Positions 23,134-31,814 of a stretch of DNA of 36,358 nucleotides are shown in pieces. Source of the stretch: a virus; the IMG/VR virus record IMGVR_UViG_3300025664_000013, positions 1 to 36,358 of that record; one strand, written 5' to 3'. Position 1 is the stretch's first letter; each line of letters opens with the position of its first letter. Under the pieces are notes generated by a model that saw only the letters and a list, made by a program, of their open reading frames with translations, ran no database searches and had not been told where the DNA came from. Both the position numbers and the translations under genes were made by a program.

Positions 23134-23887
23134 AGTGTTCTTTCACTTGTTGAAACATGGCGAGAAGATCGTGCTGCATAGACTTGATACGATCGGTCGG
23201 TGCGGCTTGCAGTTTGCCGAACGTGATGGGCTGACCGATGGAGCTAGCCCAGTCGTCCCATTTAAAGAACGCGCCTTCGTTCGGATTCGACCGCATGGCG
23301 GGAAAAACTTCCGCACGTCGTGGAATACCGAACGCGTCTGCGACGATTATCCCGTGCAACGCCGACGACACGATCTTGCGGCACGAGCCGATGGCGTTGA
23401 TGACCTCGCGGGGATCGCCGCCAATGTCGATGACCGTGGCCCGGTAGCCGTACTTCTCCGCTTTCGCTAGCTCCTTCGGAGCCAAGAGAAAGTCTGACCA
23501 GTGAGCGACGATGCCAACCTCATGCTTTTGATTGCACGACGGATGGAGCATCGGAGCCAATAGTCCGGGGTCGCCAATAACCGGCGTACCGGTTGACTTG
23601 ATGCGGTTGAGCGTCAGCGGGCCGCGCACACCGAGAACGGTTGCGTCGGTCAAGTCTGTGATCGTGGACTCTTGTAGCTGGCCTGATCCGGCGATGATGC
23701 CGGTCCAGCCAGAACGTGGCAGCGCGTCCAGCACCGAGCCACAGCACACTATGTCAGCATCTGCGGCGGATGACCACGTAACGTCAAGTCCTGCGAAACG
23801 CTGAAGCAGTAGGGGCGTTAGGAGATCGCCAAGGTTGGGGACGTATCCGAGTACGCCGCCACCTCTCCACCAGTACGCCGTTGGCAT
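23111..23887 (-). CDS. Polysaccharide pyruvyl transferase-like protein
   Basis: 258 aa from ATG 23887 sharing a base with the TAA of the HNH gene, GGAG upstream. YVPNLGDLLTPLLLQRFAG (the N-x-G-D loop), VLGVRGPLTLNRI, IGDPGLLAPML and SSALHGIIVADAFGIPRR follow the order of the pyruvyl-transferase family (PF04230), where H-G in the last motif belongs to the active site. It would put a pyruvate ketal on a sugar, giving it negative charge. It is slightly short for the family but all blocks are present. Confidence 0.7.
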   Translation of the reverse strand: MPTAYWWRGGGVLGYVPNLGDLLTPLLLQRFAGLDVTWSSAADADIVCCGSVLDALPRSGWTGIIAGSGQLQESTITDLTDATVLGVRGPLTLNRIKSTGTPVIGDPGLLAPMLHPSCNQKHEVGIVAHWSDFLLAPKELAKAEKYGYRATVIDIGGDPREVINAIGSCRKIVSSALHGIIVADAFGIPRRAEVFPAMRSNPNEGAFFKWDDWASSIGQPITFGKLQAAPTDRIKSMQHDLLAMFQQVKEHYAPAQSR

Positions 23888-24330
23888 TATTGCTCCGATA
23901 TGTCGTGTCCGTTCTTCAGCCACCTCTGCGCGACCCAAGCAGGATAAGTAATTGAGTGGATGCCGATGAGTCCATGTCTATGATGGTCAGAACACAGCAC
24001 GAGCATGTTGCCCTCACTGTCGAGAAATTCTCGTAACGCAGGGTCTGTGGCCTCTTTCATCACAGGAAAGTCGGCCAGGATTTTCGCCGGATCAATCCTA
24101 TTGACGAGCGCCCACTCAATGCGCCAGTGATGGGTCTCCATGTGCTCGCCTTCGGGTAAACCCGATTGACGCACACCGCAAATCCAGCACGCCTCATCCA
24201 GCTCGTAAACGAGGTGATGATGAACACGCTTGTACTCAGCAGACGCTTTGCGCGGATCGTGTGCTGGGTACCAAACCGATTCGGTCAGCGTGCGCGTTTG
24301 CGTGTGTCCCTCGACGCTCGCGCCGCTCAT
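23887..24330 (-). CDS. HNH-like nuclease
   Basis: 147 aa, ATG at 24330 in an ATGA overlap with the VIT-like gene. Motifs: CWICG, then HMETHHWRIEWA (paired catalytic-type His), and NMLVLCSDHHRHGLIGIHS, matching the Cys-His ββα-metal HNH fold. Length between His motif and LCSDHH is larger than in small HNH proteins. May be a homing nuclease or a packaging HNH; inserted among sugar genes without breaking the overlaps, so long established. Confidence 0.65.
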   Translation of the reverse strand: MSGASVEGHTQTRTLTESVWYPAHDPRKASAEYKRVHHHLVYELDEACWICGVRQSGLPEGEHMETHHWRIEWALVNRIDPAKILADFPVMKEATDPALREFLDSEGNMLVLCSDHHRHGLIGIHSITYPAWVAQRWLKNGHDISEQ

Positions 24331-24797
24331 GCCGACGCCGGAATCAGTGAGACCACGAGCAACGTAATGCCAGCAGCGGTCAGGAACGTGGCGAACGCGG
24401 TGGCATAACCTCGCCAGCCCTTACGCTTCTGCCAGCCGATCCAGGTTGCCACGGCCAGACATCCGATTAGCGATACGATCAACGCCACGGTTGTACCGAA
24501 CACGAAGAACGGCCAGACCGCAATCAGGCTGCCGCCGAGTGACGCTGCGAACATGACCAACGCCACGGGCAGGCTGGAACGCCAGTTGCCATCGTGTTTT
24601 TCGTATTCACCAAAGCCCATCGACACGCCAGCAGCGACAGCGCCGCCAAGACCGCCGATTGCGATTGCCGACTCTGGTGACTTATGCACCAGCAGTCCGA
24701 AGATAAAGCCGATGATGGACACGATGCCATCGAAAGCTCCGAACATGGCTTCTTGGCGCGCCTCTGTGCTCATGGTATGCTTTGGTTGATGGAACAT
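24327..24797 (-). CDS. VIT/CCC1-like membrane protein
   Basis: 156 aa; ATG at 24797, with a second ATG at 24773 just before the conserved part; ribosome site weak for both. FGAFDGIVSIIGFIFGLL, GLGGAVAAGVSMGFGEYE matches TM1-TM2 of VIT1/CCC1 iron/manganese transporters, including the SMGxGEY metal-binding motif. The large cytosolic metal-binding domain of plant/yeast homologues is absent; three further spans follow directly. About five spans in total. Might move Fe2+/Mn2+ (cofactor of GT-A enzymes) or has been repurposed. Presence in a phage is unusual. Confidence 0.65.
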   Translation of the reverse strand: MFHQPKHTMSTEARQEAMFGAFDGIVSIIGFIFGLLVHKSPESAIAIGGLGGAVAAGVSMGFGEYEKHDGNWRSSLPVALVMFAASLGGSLIAVWPFFVFGTTVALIVSLIGCLAVATWIGWQKRKGWRGYATAFATFLTAAGITLLVVSLIPASA

Positions 24798-24820
24798 TTG
24801 GACCAGACTCTCATTGATAA

Positions 24821-24848
24821 GACAGGAATTGGATTAGGTTTTCCTGTC
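24821..24848 (-). terminator. Inverted repeat after FkbM-type gene
   Basis: Perfect 8-bp repeat (GACAGGAA 24821-24828, TTCCTGTC 24841-24848) with a 12-nt loop, in the 74-bp gap between the FkbM-like and VIT-like genes. On the minus strand it is followed by TTATC, a poor U-tract. It could be a weak terminator or RNA-stabilising element separating two sub-operons. Confidence 0.4.
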
Positions 24849-24871
24849 AGTGGCAATGGAATGGGAATGAA

Positions 24872-25540
24872 CTACGGCAAGCAGGTTAAGGAATTGAACC
24901 ATCCAAAGTTACCCTGCACTTCCGAATAACAATCCAACCACTCGCGCAACACCGGCTGCGGCCACCACGGTTCGTGCATGCTGACGAATAGCGGGATCTC
25001 GTGAGACGCCAGGAACGGTGCGAGTTCTTCTAAGAACAACGCTTCCGCGCCCTCCACGTCAACCTTGACTAGACTGATCGTGTCTAGGTCAACGCCCATG
25101 CCGTGCAACAGGTCTGGCAACTTCCAGCAGGTGATCTCTCGACCCTCCGCCGCCAGCTGGGTCATCGTGCTGCCCCAACCGAACTCATGTGGCGCAATGT
25201 GCGTCGTACCGGTATGACCAGCGATTGCACCGTCCACGATGGTTATGCGGTCGTACATGCCGTTGGCGAGTACGTTGAGGTTCGCATAATCTAACGCAAC
25301 GGGATCGGGTTCAATGGCGATGACGTTGCAGTCATGTCGGGATGCTGCCCACATGGCGATCGGTGCGGCCCAGCACCCAACGTCGATAAATGTACTGCCG
25401 TCAGTGACAAAACGGTCAACAACATCCAACGTTTCTTGCTCCCAGATGGCAGCTTCAAACTCGTTCCAGAATGACCACTCAGAGTTTTTGGCCGGTTCGC
25501 TGACTTGCCATCGAATACCATCACGGCTGACCTGTCGCAT
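24872..25540 (-). CDS. FkbM-family methyltransferase
   Basis: 222 aa, ATG at 25540 sharing a base with the TAA of the preceding gene. SAM motifs: STFIDVGCWAAPIAMWAA (motif I, with unusual GCWA), NVIAIEPDPVALDYANLNV, TISLVKVDVEGAEALFLEEL, which is the FkbM KxDVEGxE signature. These enzymes O-methylate sugars or polyketides. Adjacent to another methyltransferase, so the product may be doubly methylated. Confidence 0.75.
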   Translation of the reverse strand: MRQVSRDGIRWQVSEPAKNSEWSFWNEFEAAIWEQETLDVVDRFVTDGSTFIDVGCWAAPIAMWAASRHDCNVIAIEPDPVALDYANLNVLANGMYDRITIVDGAIAGHTGTTHIAPHEFGWGSTMTQLAAEGREITCWKLPDLLHGMGVDLDTISLVKVDVEGAEALFLEELAPFLASHEIPLFVSMHEPWWPQPVLREWLDCYSEVQGNFGWFNSLTCLP

Positions 25541-26214
25541 TACTCGACGTTGACCATTCTGTGACCACGCACCATGTGCCCAGTGGCACCAGGTGTCGGG
25601 ATGTCAATTGGGTTTTCCCACGTGCCGTACATCTTCACAGTTTGAATCTGTGGGATCAGACCATCATTGGCCACAGCTTCCCAGACCGCCGCAGTAACGC
25701 CTGGCGTGTGTGGCGACAACAGGTCATCAAAGACCACGACGCCACCAGGCATCAGAAGATTCTTAGCGATGTTTAGATCGCCACGAACCTGATCATAATT
25801 ATGCGACCCATCGATGTGGATGTACCGAAACGTACGCTCCAGACCGCAAGCATTCAAAGTCCAGGACGGACCGTGAACGATTTCGGGCAGTTCAGCATGA
25901 AAGCGGCGCCAGTTGTCTTCAAACATTTGACGACCAAAGTTTGGTGTGTAGTACCGCGCCCGTTCAGCCAAGTCCTCGTCGGACTCAGTCATGCCGTCAA
26001 AAATGTCGCAGATGATCAGACGCTCATTCGGCTGGCGCATGTAGCCGAGCAGGATGGCGCTACAACCTTGATAGCAGCCGATCTCTAGCAGGTCGCCGGT
26101 TATGCCGAGTTCACGCTGTTTGGCGTCGATAACGTCAAAGAGAACCCTGTCTCTCGGCTGAAACCAACCAGCGACGGAGTTTGCGCCGGTGGTGATGTAC
26201 TCAGCGCGGTCCAC
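25540..26214 (-). CDS. Methyltransf_24-type SAM methyltransferase
   Basis: 224 aa, GTG at 26214 overlapping the acyltransferase by 14 bp. GDLLEIGCYQGCSAILLGYM (motif I), LIICDIFDGM, FRYIHIDGSHNYDQVRGDL, LLMPGGVVVFDDLL are standard for this class (TylF/MacF and Methyltransf_24). The HIDGSHNYDQV stretch provides a metal/catalytic site often found in sugar O-methyltransferases. Cytosolic. Confidence 0.75.
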   Translation of the reverse strand: MDRAEYITTGANSVAGWFQPRDRVLFDVIDAKQRELGITGDLLEIGCYQGCSAILLGYMRQPNERLIICDIFDGMTESDEDLAERARYYTPNFGRQMFEDNWRRFHAELPEIVHGPSWTLNACGLERTFRYIHIDGSHNYDQVRGDLNIAKNLLMPGGVVVFDDLLSPHTPGVTAAVWEAVANDGLIPQIQTVKMYGTWENPIDIPTPGATGHMVRGHRMVNVE

Positions 26215-26782
26215 TGTGACCCCAGACGCCCTTCACGACCGTACCTTCCGGCACAACCGAGTATGGAGTCACTACAGCACCCGCGCCGATAATGACGTTA
26301 TTGGCAATGCGGACCCGCTCACAGATCGTTGCGTTCGCCCCGATGTAGCACTCGGTGCCGATCGTTACGTTCCCACAGATCGTGGCTCCAGGAGACACCG
26401 TGCTGTAGGCGCCGATCTCAGCCCTCGTAATACTAACTAGGGTGTTGATGTGAACATGAGATTCTAATGCCACAGACGCAAGCAGGGAGGCCAATGGTGC
26501 TACCACAGACCCACGGTCAATAGCAATATCGCCGCCAAGGACAGCGGATGGGTCAATCAGTGGCGCTGCGGCCTTTAAATGACTCCATTTGTTGGCGATC
26601 TTACGCCGGAGGTGCGGGTCGTTAACGCCGATGAGAATTCGTCCAGTGAGATCTTTTGGCGGCTTGGGATATTCCGGCGAGTCGTCATCATAGACGGTGA
26701 GCGTTTTATCGCCACGTGCACGATGCCAAATCTCTTGGATGTCAATCGAATGGTTGCCCGCACCGATAATGGATACCGTCAC
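26201..26782 (-). CDS. PglD/NeuD-like acyltransferase, left-handed beta helix
   Basis: 193 aa, ATG at 26782 in an ATGA overlap. N-terminal Rossmann-like part (VSIIGAGNHSIDIQEIW, YDDDSPEYP, ILIGVNDPHLRRKIA). Then hexapeptide repeats (AEIGAYSTVSPGATICGNVT, IGTECYIGANATICERVRI, NNVIIGAGAVVTPYSVVPEG) building a left-handed beta helix. Homologues acetylate amino sugars or sialic acids. The His in ESHVHINTLVS near residue 110 may be the catalytic base. Acts on a nucleotide-activated or free sugar. Confidence 0.8.
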   Translation of the reverse strand: MTVSIIGAGNHSIDIQEIWHRARGDKTLTVYDDDSPEYPKPPKDLTGRILIGVNDPHLRRKIANKWSHLKAAAPLIDPSAVLGGDIAIDRGSVVAPLASLLASVALESHVHINTLVSITRAEIGAYSTVSPGATICGNVTIGTECYIGANATICERVRIANNVIIGAGAVVTPYSVVPEGTVVKGVWGHSGPR

Positions 26783-27456
26783 CAGCGATACCCGCTGCTA
26801 CGGACCAGTCCAGCGTGTGAGCACAGCGGCGGATCGTTCAGACCACCCCAGTAGCCGAACGTAAACGCTGCGGCCTTAAGTGGCTCGGTGACGCCTAGCT
26901 CTAGGAAGTTTGTGGCGCTGTCGAGAACGTACTGTGCGACATCGCGGGTAGCCAGAAATGGCTGGAAGCCAAAGTGGCGCTCATGCTCTACCCACGTATG
27001 AACGTCGTCCGTGCGTTCGATATAGTCATCCGGCGACATGGCGTACACGCCACCAGCTGCGATCTCTTCAGTGTTGAACGGCGGCCGCATCAGCATGAGC
27101 TGTGCCAGGTTGGATCTCGACTGCAACACTGCGGCCATGTCTGCCAGGTCAATCTCACCGATCAGGGGCGTGTCGTCCTCAACCGCAAACACGTAATCGC
27201 AACCACTGGCGACGAACGTTTCCAGCATCGACTGGAAACACCCGCCGAGACCGCTGCGTTCGGGGTGTGCCACGAGCGTCAACCATGGGAATGTCTCGCG
27301 GAGCCAGGACTGGAACTCGGGGTCACCGCTGTCGTCAATGATGTAACCAGCATCAAACTTGACGTTGTCACGAATGAAGCGTTCAACGGATGCCATTGTC
27401 TCTTCAATGTGCTGACGACGGCCATCTACTCTGATGGTGAAGCAGTAGGTGCTCAC
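26779..27456 (-). CDS. GT-A glycosyltransferase-like protein
   Basis: 225 aa from GTG 27456 in a GTGA overlap with the preceding GT. STYCFTIRVDGRRQHIEETM then AGYIIDDSGDPEF (IIDDSGD nucleotide-binding), and YVFAVEDDTPLIG (EDD metal site). The C-terminal half keeps FNTEEIAAGGVYAMSPDDY and HFGFQPFLATRDVA. It lacks a strong canonical GT2 ending, so the family is remote. Probably cytosolic. Confidence 0.65.
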   Translation of the reverse strand: MSTYCFTIRVDGRRQHIEETMASVERFIRDNVKFDAGYIIDDSGDPEFQSWLRETFPWLTLVAHPERSGLGGCFQSMLETFVASGCDYVFAVEDDTPLIGEIDLADMAAVLQSRSNLAQLMLMRPPFNTEEIAAGGVYAMSPDDYIERTDDVHTWVEHERHFGFQPFLATRDVAQYVLDSATNFLELGVTEPLKAAAFTFGYWGGLNDPPLCSHAGLVRSSGYRW

Positions 27457-28136
27457 CGCGATCCCCATTTCTGGTTCATCAGGGCGATGTAGCCATGAAC
27501 GTTTTCCCAACGCTCGGGTCCGGTGCTAACCGAGCCATGCGTCACGTTGCTCTGTGGTACGTAGGCGATCTTCCAGCCAGCCTCAAGGAACTGAAGTGAC
27601 AAATCCACGTCATCGTAAGTTCGCTGAAAAGCAATATCAATGGGACATTGCAATAGCGCAGTTCGCCGCACTGCCATCGCCGCGCCCGTAGCGCCGAGTT
27701 CTTCGGTGTTCGCTAAGTGTTCATCGCTGCGGTTCTCGCCGCCCGCGTGACCGATGCCATGCCACGTACGGATGCAAGCGGTTTGGATGCTACCGTCACG
27801 GTTCAGGATGCGAGGGCCAGCCATGCCAACGGTCTCGTCATCAAACACGTCTAGCAGCGGCGACAGCCATCCGTCATGCGGGTAGGCGTCGCAGTCCATG
27901 AAGATCACAATGTCAGTATCGGCATGTGACGCACCAAGCGCCTTGGCTGGAGCGCACCCAATATTCACTGACTGCGGGAACAGATCACAACGCGCACCAT
28001 CGGGCACAACGTATGAGTTCGTGTTATCCACGACAATCACGCGGGCTTCTGGAGACGTGCGTGTCAGTTCGGTCAGGCATTGATCGGTGAGCGCCGGGTC
28101 GCCCCAGATGGGCACGACCACCGAAGCGGTTCTCAC
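27453..28136 (-). CDS. GT2 glycosyltransferase, rhamnosyltransferase-like
   Basis: 227 aa from GTG 28136 in a GTGA overlap with the RmlD-like gene, AAGGA upstream; a longer frame overlaps that gene. VVVPIWGDPALTDQCL, VIVVDNTN, FMDCDAYPHDGWLSPLL (DXD), ELGATGAAMAVRRTAL, and TYDDVDLSLQFLEAGWKIAYVP (acidic catalytic motif) are a full GT2 set of the type common among rhamnosyltransferases. Coupling to the RmlD-like gene fits a deoxysugar, but the sugar is not proven. Confidence 0.8.
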   Translation of the reverse strand: MRTASVVVPIWGDPALTDQCLTELTRTSPEARVIVVDNTNSYVVPDGARCDLFPQSVNIGCAPAKALGASHADTDIVIFMDCDAYPHDGWLSPLLDVFDDETVGMAGPRILNRDGSIQTACIRTWHGIGHAGGENRSDEHLANTEELGATGAAMAVRRTALLQCPIDIAFQRTYDDVDLSLQFLEAGWKIAYVPQSNVTHGSVSTGPERWENVHGYIALMNQKWGSR

Positions 28137-28999
28137 GCCCAGTCCTTCAGGTACTCTTCCAATGCGTCCCGCCACGGCCGCATAGAATTTTGCCCCGTGA
28201 GTTCCAACACATAGTTCCGCATCGCCTCACTCGGAGGACGCGGCGCATGGAAGGTTGTCGCAAAGAACTGACTACTCGCAGGCTTCAGCGCAATATCGTC
28301 ACGGCCAAGGATCTCAAGGATTGCGCGTGCCACGTCATAGCGGGTGCATTGGCCTTCGCTGACCGTATGGTAAGTGCCGTAATCGTCTGACGTGATCAGT
28401 CGTTCAATGACGGCGGCGAAGTCGGGCGCATAGGTGGGGCTGCCCACCTTGTCAATGACGGCCACGATCGTGTCGCAGCCTTCGTTGATCTGGGTTAGTA
28501 CGTGGTGCACGAACTTGTGGTCGAGATGTGGACCGCCGCCCATCATCCATCCGGCCCTCATGATTATGTGCTGATCGACCCATTGCCGAACGTAGTGCTC
28601 GCCTTGCAGTTTGCTGGCACCGTAGACGTTGATCGGTGATGGGGTATCAAATTCCGTGTACGGTTCGTCGCTCTCGCCGTCGAAGATTCCGGCCGACGAG
28701 ATGTATCCCATCGGCACACCACGGCGCCGACACTCCAGCGCCACGTTCTTCGTCCCGATAGCGTTGGTCAACCAAGCGTGGTCAGGATCTTCCTCGCACT
28801 TCTCCAGCGACGTTTCCGCTGCGAGGTGCAGGACGATCTCTGGACGGGCAGCGTTGAATCCGCTAGCAACGTCTGCACAATCACGCACATCTAGTTCTGT
28901 GATGTCGGTTGGGATGACATCGTGGCCGCATTTCTGCAAGTACGGCACTACGGCGCTACCCAACATCCCGCGCGCTCCGGTCAGGAGTATGGTTGACAC
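28133..28999 (-). CDS. RmlD-like sugar reductase (SDR)
   Basis: 288 aa from GTG 28999 with AGGGAGC upstream; the longer frame to 29059 lies inside the previous gene. LLTGARGMLGSAVVPYL (NAD(P)-binding G-x-x-G-x-x-G), HLAAETSLEKCEEDPDHAW, SSAGIFDGE, YGASKLQGEHYV (YxxxK active site), the RmlD order for dTDP-4-dehydrorhamnose reductase or related enzymes. No RmlA, RmlB or RmlC is present. It may reduce a host-made NDP-4-keto sugar. Confidence 0.75.
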   Translation of the reverse strand: MSTILLTGARGMLGSAVVPYLQKCGHDVIPTDITELDVRDCADVASGFNAARPEIVLHLAAETSLEKCEEDPDHAWLTNAIGTKNVALECRRRGVPMGYISSAGIFDGESDEPYTEFDTPSPINVYGASKLQGEHYVRQWVDQHIIMRAGWMMGGGPHLDHKFVHHVLTQINEGCDTIVAVIDKVGSPTYAPDFAAVIERLITSDDYGTYHTVSEGQCTRYDVARAILEILGRDDIALKPASSQFFATTFHAPRPPSEAMRNYVLELTGQNSMRPWRDALEEYLKDWA

Positions 29000-29021
29000 G
29001 CTGCTCCCTTTTTGTGAGCGG

Positions 29022-29762
29022 TCAGAAGAAGTCTGGGTTGTTGCGGAGGTCGCCAGCAAAGGCTTTCTCTTGCGACCACATGTTGTTCAACTGCGCTTCG
29101 TCAATCAGGTGCTGAAAGCCACGCCCAGCAATCCGATCGTCGTTCGGAATCTGCTGTTGGATTGCGAGCTTGCGATCTCTCAATGGCTGGCACCACGGAG
29201 CAAACCCAAACCACTTGCACAGCAGCCCATCGGCGTAGACTTTCACATCGTTGTGGTAAGTCTCGTGACGCCCAGTGGCGTAGTTGCCGTCAGCGTGACG
29301 ATGGAGTAACCGACTCTTATAACCGATACTCGGTCCATCCGTGTAGCCGTACCAACACTGGTCGGTCAGCTCGGCATCGTGGTCAAGGTTGACACGCTCT
29401 TGCATGTCCACCATGGCGACGCCACGAACGACGGCAGCGGCGTAGCCCTGGGCGTCTAGCGTGTCGCACGCTTGGCGCGCGTCACCACAGACAAACTCGG
29501 TTGCGTTTAGTGCGATCTTCCAACCCGACACGCCACGCTCTATGTCCATGACCTCTTGGTCGCAGTCGGACGCCCGGAAACATGAATTGCGTGACTGGCG
29601 GATCTCCCAATCCGGCGCAAGCTCACGAACGATATCCATGCTGCGATCTGTGGATGCGTAGTCAATGACGATCGCATGGTCCACTAGCGGCAGATGGTGC
29701 CTGATAAAGAACGGTGTGAGGAGCTGCTCGTTCCACCAGTGGGTGATGAGCGTTACTGCCAT
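29022..29762 (-). CDS. Glycosyltransferase-like protein (Glyco_tranf_2_4-type)
   Basis: 246 aa, ATG at 29762 overlapping the C-methyltransferase by 10 bp, GAGAG upstream. TLITHWWNEQLLTPFFIRHH, AIVIDYASTDRSMDIVREL, and a WKIALNATEFVCG acidic stretch correspond to the domain with N-E-x(2)-L-x(2)-F and D-x-G/S-T-D-x-S of this group. Later LHRHADGNYATGRHE and FGFAPWCQPLRDRKL contain several His and Trp. Cytosolic, substrate unknown. Confidence 0.6.
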   Translation of the reverse strand: MAVTLITHWWNEQLLTPFFIRHHLPLVDHAIVIDYASTDRSMDIVRELAPDWEIRQSRNSCFRASDCDQEVMDIERGVSGWKIALNATEFVCGDARQACDTLDAQGYAAAVVRGVAMVDMQERVNLDHDAELTDQCWYGYTDGPSIGYKSRLLHRHADGNYATGRHETYHNDVKVYADGLLCKWFGFAPWCQPLRDRKLAIQQQIPNDDRIAGRGFQHLIDEAQLNNMWSQEKAFAGDLRNNPDFF

Positions 29763-30970
29763 ATCTCTCTATTAGGAAAATATCGCACGAAAACGTCATC
29801 GTCATTCTGACGCACCGCACGAATCCGCTGCACGATTTCCCGACTGAAGTTCCATGCCGTGATCACGATGCACAGCGGAGTCTTGATACGCTCCAGAAAA
29901 TCAACACCCACGATCGGAGTATTGCCGCCAGGGGTGAACGATCCCTGCTTCATAGGATTGTCGTCCACGATCCAGTCAAGGTTAACCTGGCTGAAGTTCA
30001 GCATGGTCATGGCCTTAGCCGCCGCCCCATACCCAACACACGAATAACCAGCGTCACGGTACTCATCGACTACCTGATACAACCACGTTGCGGTTGCTGC
30101 GGCTTTAGCACCAAAGTGAACGTAAGTGTCGGACTCATACAATCCGCAGTCGTTCTCGTAGTCCAAGAGTGCGTCAACGCTTGGATCGGGATTGCCATCG
30201 AGGCCGAGCTTCCACAGGTAGCTGCTCCCATGGATCGTAGGAATGTCAACCGACAGAACAGTAAGTCCCGATCTGGCAGCCAGCGTCAGAAACGACAGCG
30301 CCGAAAAATACGACGCGTGTTCCATATATGCACAATCAAACTCGCCGTTTTGTAACCATCGACACTGACTCGTCTGCACCCACAGACGCCCACCATCAGC
30401 CAGCGCATTTCGGCAGCCGATTAGAAATCCGTGAGGGTTACTGACGTGCCCGAGAACGTTCATCGCAATCAGCGCATCGTACTTCTTGCCGATGATGTTC
30501 GGCGTGTCAACCGTCCAGAATTCGCACAGCGTTGTCACGCCGTTCGCTTCAGAGATCGCCGTTAGATTCGCGGCCGGGTCAACATTGAGAACGTCATGCC
30601 CCTTCGCTCCGAACTTGCTCAGCAGACTGCCGTCGTTCCCCGCTATATCCATGACAGACAAGCAACGATACGGGAACTCGTCAATGACTTTCTGAACGAA
30701 GCCGTCGAAGTAATCTGACAGCGTTGCAGTCGTGCCGCTGACGTATGCGTAATCCTTGAACAGTAGCTCCGGCGCAACCGAATGCGTGAGCTGACTATGC
30801 CAACACACCTCACAGACGTTGATCGCAAGCGGGAACTCCGGCAGATCAACAGTGCCGTCATGATACGAATTAGCAAGCGGCTGCTCGCCCAAATCGCAAT
30901 ACGTGACAAGCCGTCCGCTACCGCACGCCAGACAGTGCCGCATCGGCTTGCACTGTTCGGTCTCCACCAT
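29753..30970 (-). CDS. Zinc-binding sugar C-methyltransferase
   Basis: 405 aa; ATG at 30970 with GGTGA six bases upstream. N-terminal zinc domain C-x2-C (CLACGSG) and C-x2-C (INVCEVCWHSQL), then LLFKDYAYVSGTT, SAM motif LSVMDIAGNDGSLLSKF, NVLGHVSNPHGFL (catalytic Tyr/His region), and a C-terminal Rossmann-like domain CVGYGAAAKAMTML, WIVDDNPMKQG. Same architecture as the TcaB9/NovU type, which adds a carbon methyl group to an NDP-keto sugar. This indicates a branched deoxy sugar. 53 bp overlap with the SDR gene. Confidence 0.8.
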   Translation of the reverse strand: MVETEQCKPMRHCLACGSGRLVTYCDLGEQPLANSYHDGTVDLPEFPLAINVCEVCWHSQLTHSVAPELLFKDYAYVSGTTATLSDYFDGFVQKVIDEFPYRCLSVMDIAGNDGSLLSKFGAKGHDVLNVDPAANLTAISEANGVTTLCEFWTVDTPNIIGKKYDALIAMNVLGHVSNPHGFLIGCRNALADGGRLWVQTSQCRWLQNGEFDCAYMEHASYFSALSFLTLAARSGLTVLSVDIPTIHGSSYLWKLGLDGNPDPSVDALLDYENDCGLYESDTYVHFGAKAAATATWLYQVVDEYRDAGYSCVGYGAAAKAMTMLNFSQVNLDWIVDDNPMKQGSFTPGGNTPIVGVDFLERIKTPLCIVITAWNFSREIVQRIRAVRQNDDDVFVRYFPNREIWQ

Positions 30971-31811
30971 ACGCACTCACCAACGATTCCGTTATCGACT
31001 CGGCTGTCTCAGAGAACGTGAAGTTGTACTCGTTCTCAAACTTGGCTGAAGAAATAGTGAAATCGTAACAAGGCGATGGTTCGCCCAGAATGAGCGGCAC
31101 GTCAAGTGCGGCTGCAACAACTGCGCCAAGGTGGTCGACGCGGTCGTTGAATGATGCGAGGTTGTAGATGCCAGGCTCGCCGTCACCATCGAGGATCGCA
31201 GTAATGGACCGACAGAGGTCGTTGAGTCCGAGGATCGGACGTTGAATTTTGGGGTTGGCGATTCGCACATATCCGTCGTTGATGGCAGTATCAACCATCT
31301 TCGGCAACATAATGTCCAGGCGTTGATTCGGCGACACGCCGCAAACGGTGCCAAACCGTAATCCGTACGTGCGCTTGCCGGACAGACTGGCGATCATGTC
31401 GTCCATCAGCTTGCTGGCGTCATACCAGTTCGATCCGACGTTCAGGTCTTCGCTCGCAGCCGTTGCGCCAACGCCGGAGTAGATGCTAGAGCTACTAGCG
31501 TAGATCAACCGTTGGCTTGGCCGCATATGGCGCAACAACCGTTCAAACGCCACCACGTTGTTGCGAAACGCTCTGACGGGATCGGCGGTAGCGGATTGGA
31601 CCGACGAGTGTGCCGCCAGCAGGATGATGTCGTCGTAAGCCTGGATCAGACCTTGTGACATATCGGCGTAGTCAATCGCCTGACTGCGAATGTTGCCAGG
31701 GTTACCACGAATGCCGATATCAATGACCTTCGCGTAATGGTCAGTGACTAGCAGATGGTGGACTAAGGCGCTACCGATGTAACCTGTGCCGCCGATAACG
31801 AGCGTACTCAT
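30918..31811 (-). CDS. NDP-sugar epimerase/reductase (extended SDR)
   Basis: 297 aa, ATG at 31811. Starts TLVIGGTGYIGSALVHHLLV (G-x-x-G-x-x-G NAD motif), LLAAHSSVQSATADP, YASSSSIYSG (Ser), and NWYDASKLMDD (YxxxK), then RFGTVCGVSP and PILGLNDLCRSI, the standard order of UDP-/dTDP-sugar epimerases. First gene of the glycan block after terminase. Could be an epimerase/dehydratase or 4-ketoreductase. Confidence 0.8.
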   Translation of the reverse strand: MSTLVIGGTGYIGSALVHHLLVTDHYAKVIDIGIRGNPGNIRSQAIDYADMSQGLIQAYDDIILLAAHSSVQSATADPVRAFRNNVVAFERLLRHMRPSQRLIYASSSSIYSGVGATAASEDLNVGSNWYDASKLMDDMIASLSGKRTYGLRFGTVCGVSPNQRLDIMLPKMVDTAINDGYVRIANPKIQRPILGLNDLCRSITAILDGDGEPGIYNLASFNDRVDHLGAVVAAALDVPLILGEPSPCYDFTISSAKFENEYNFTFSETAESITESLVSAYGGDRTVQADAALSGVR

Positions 31812-31814
31812 GTG

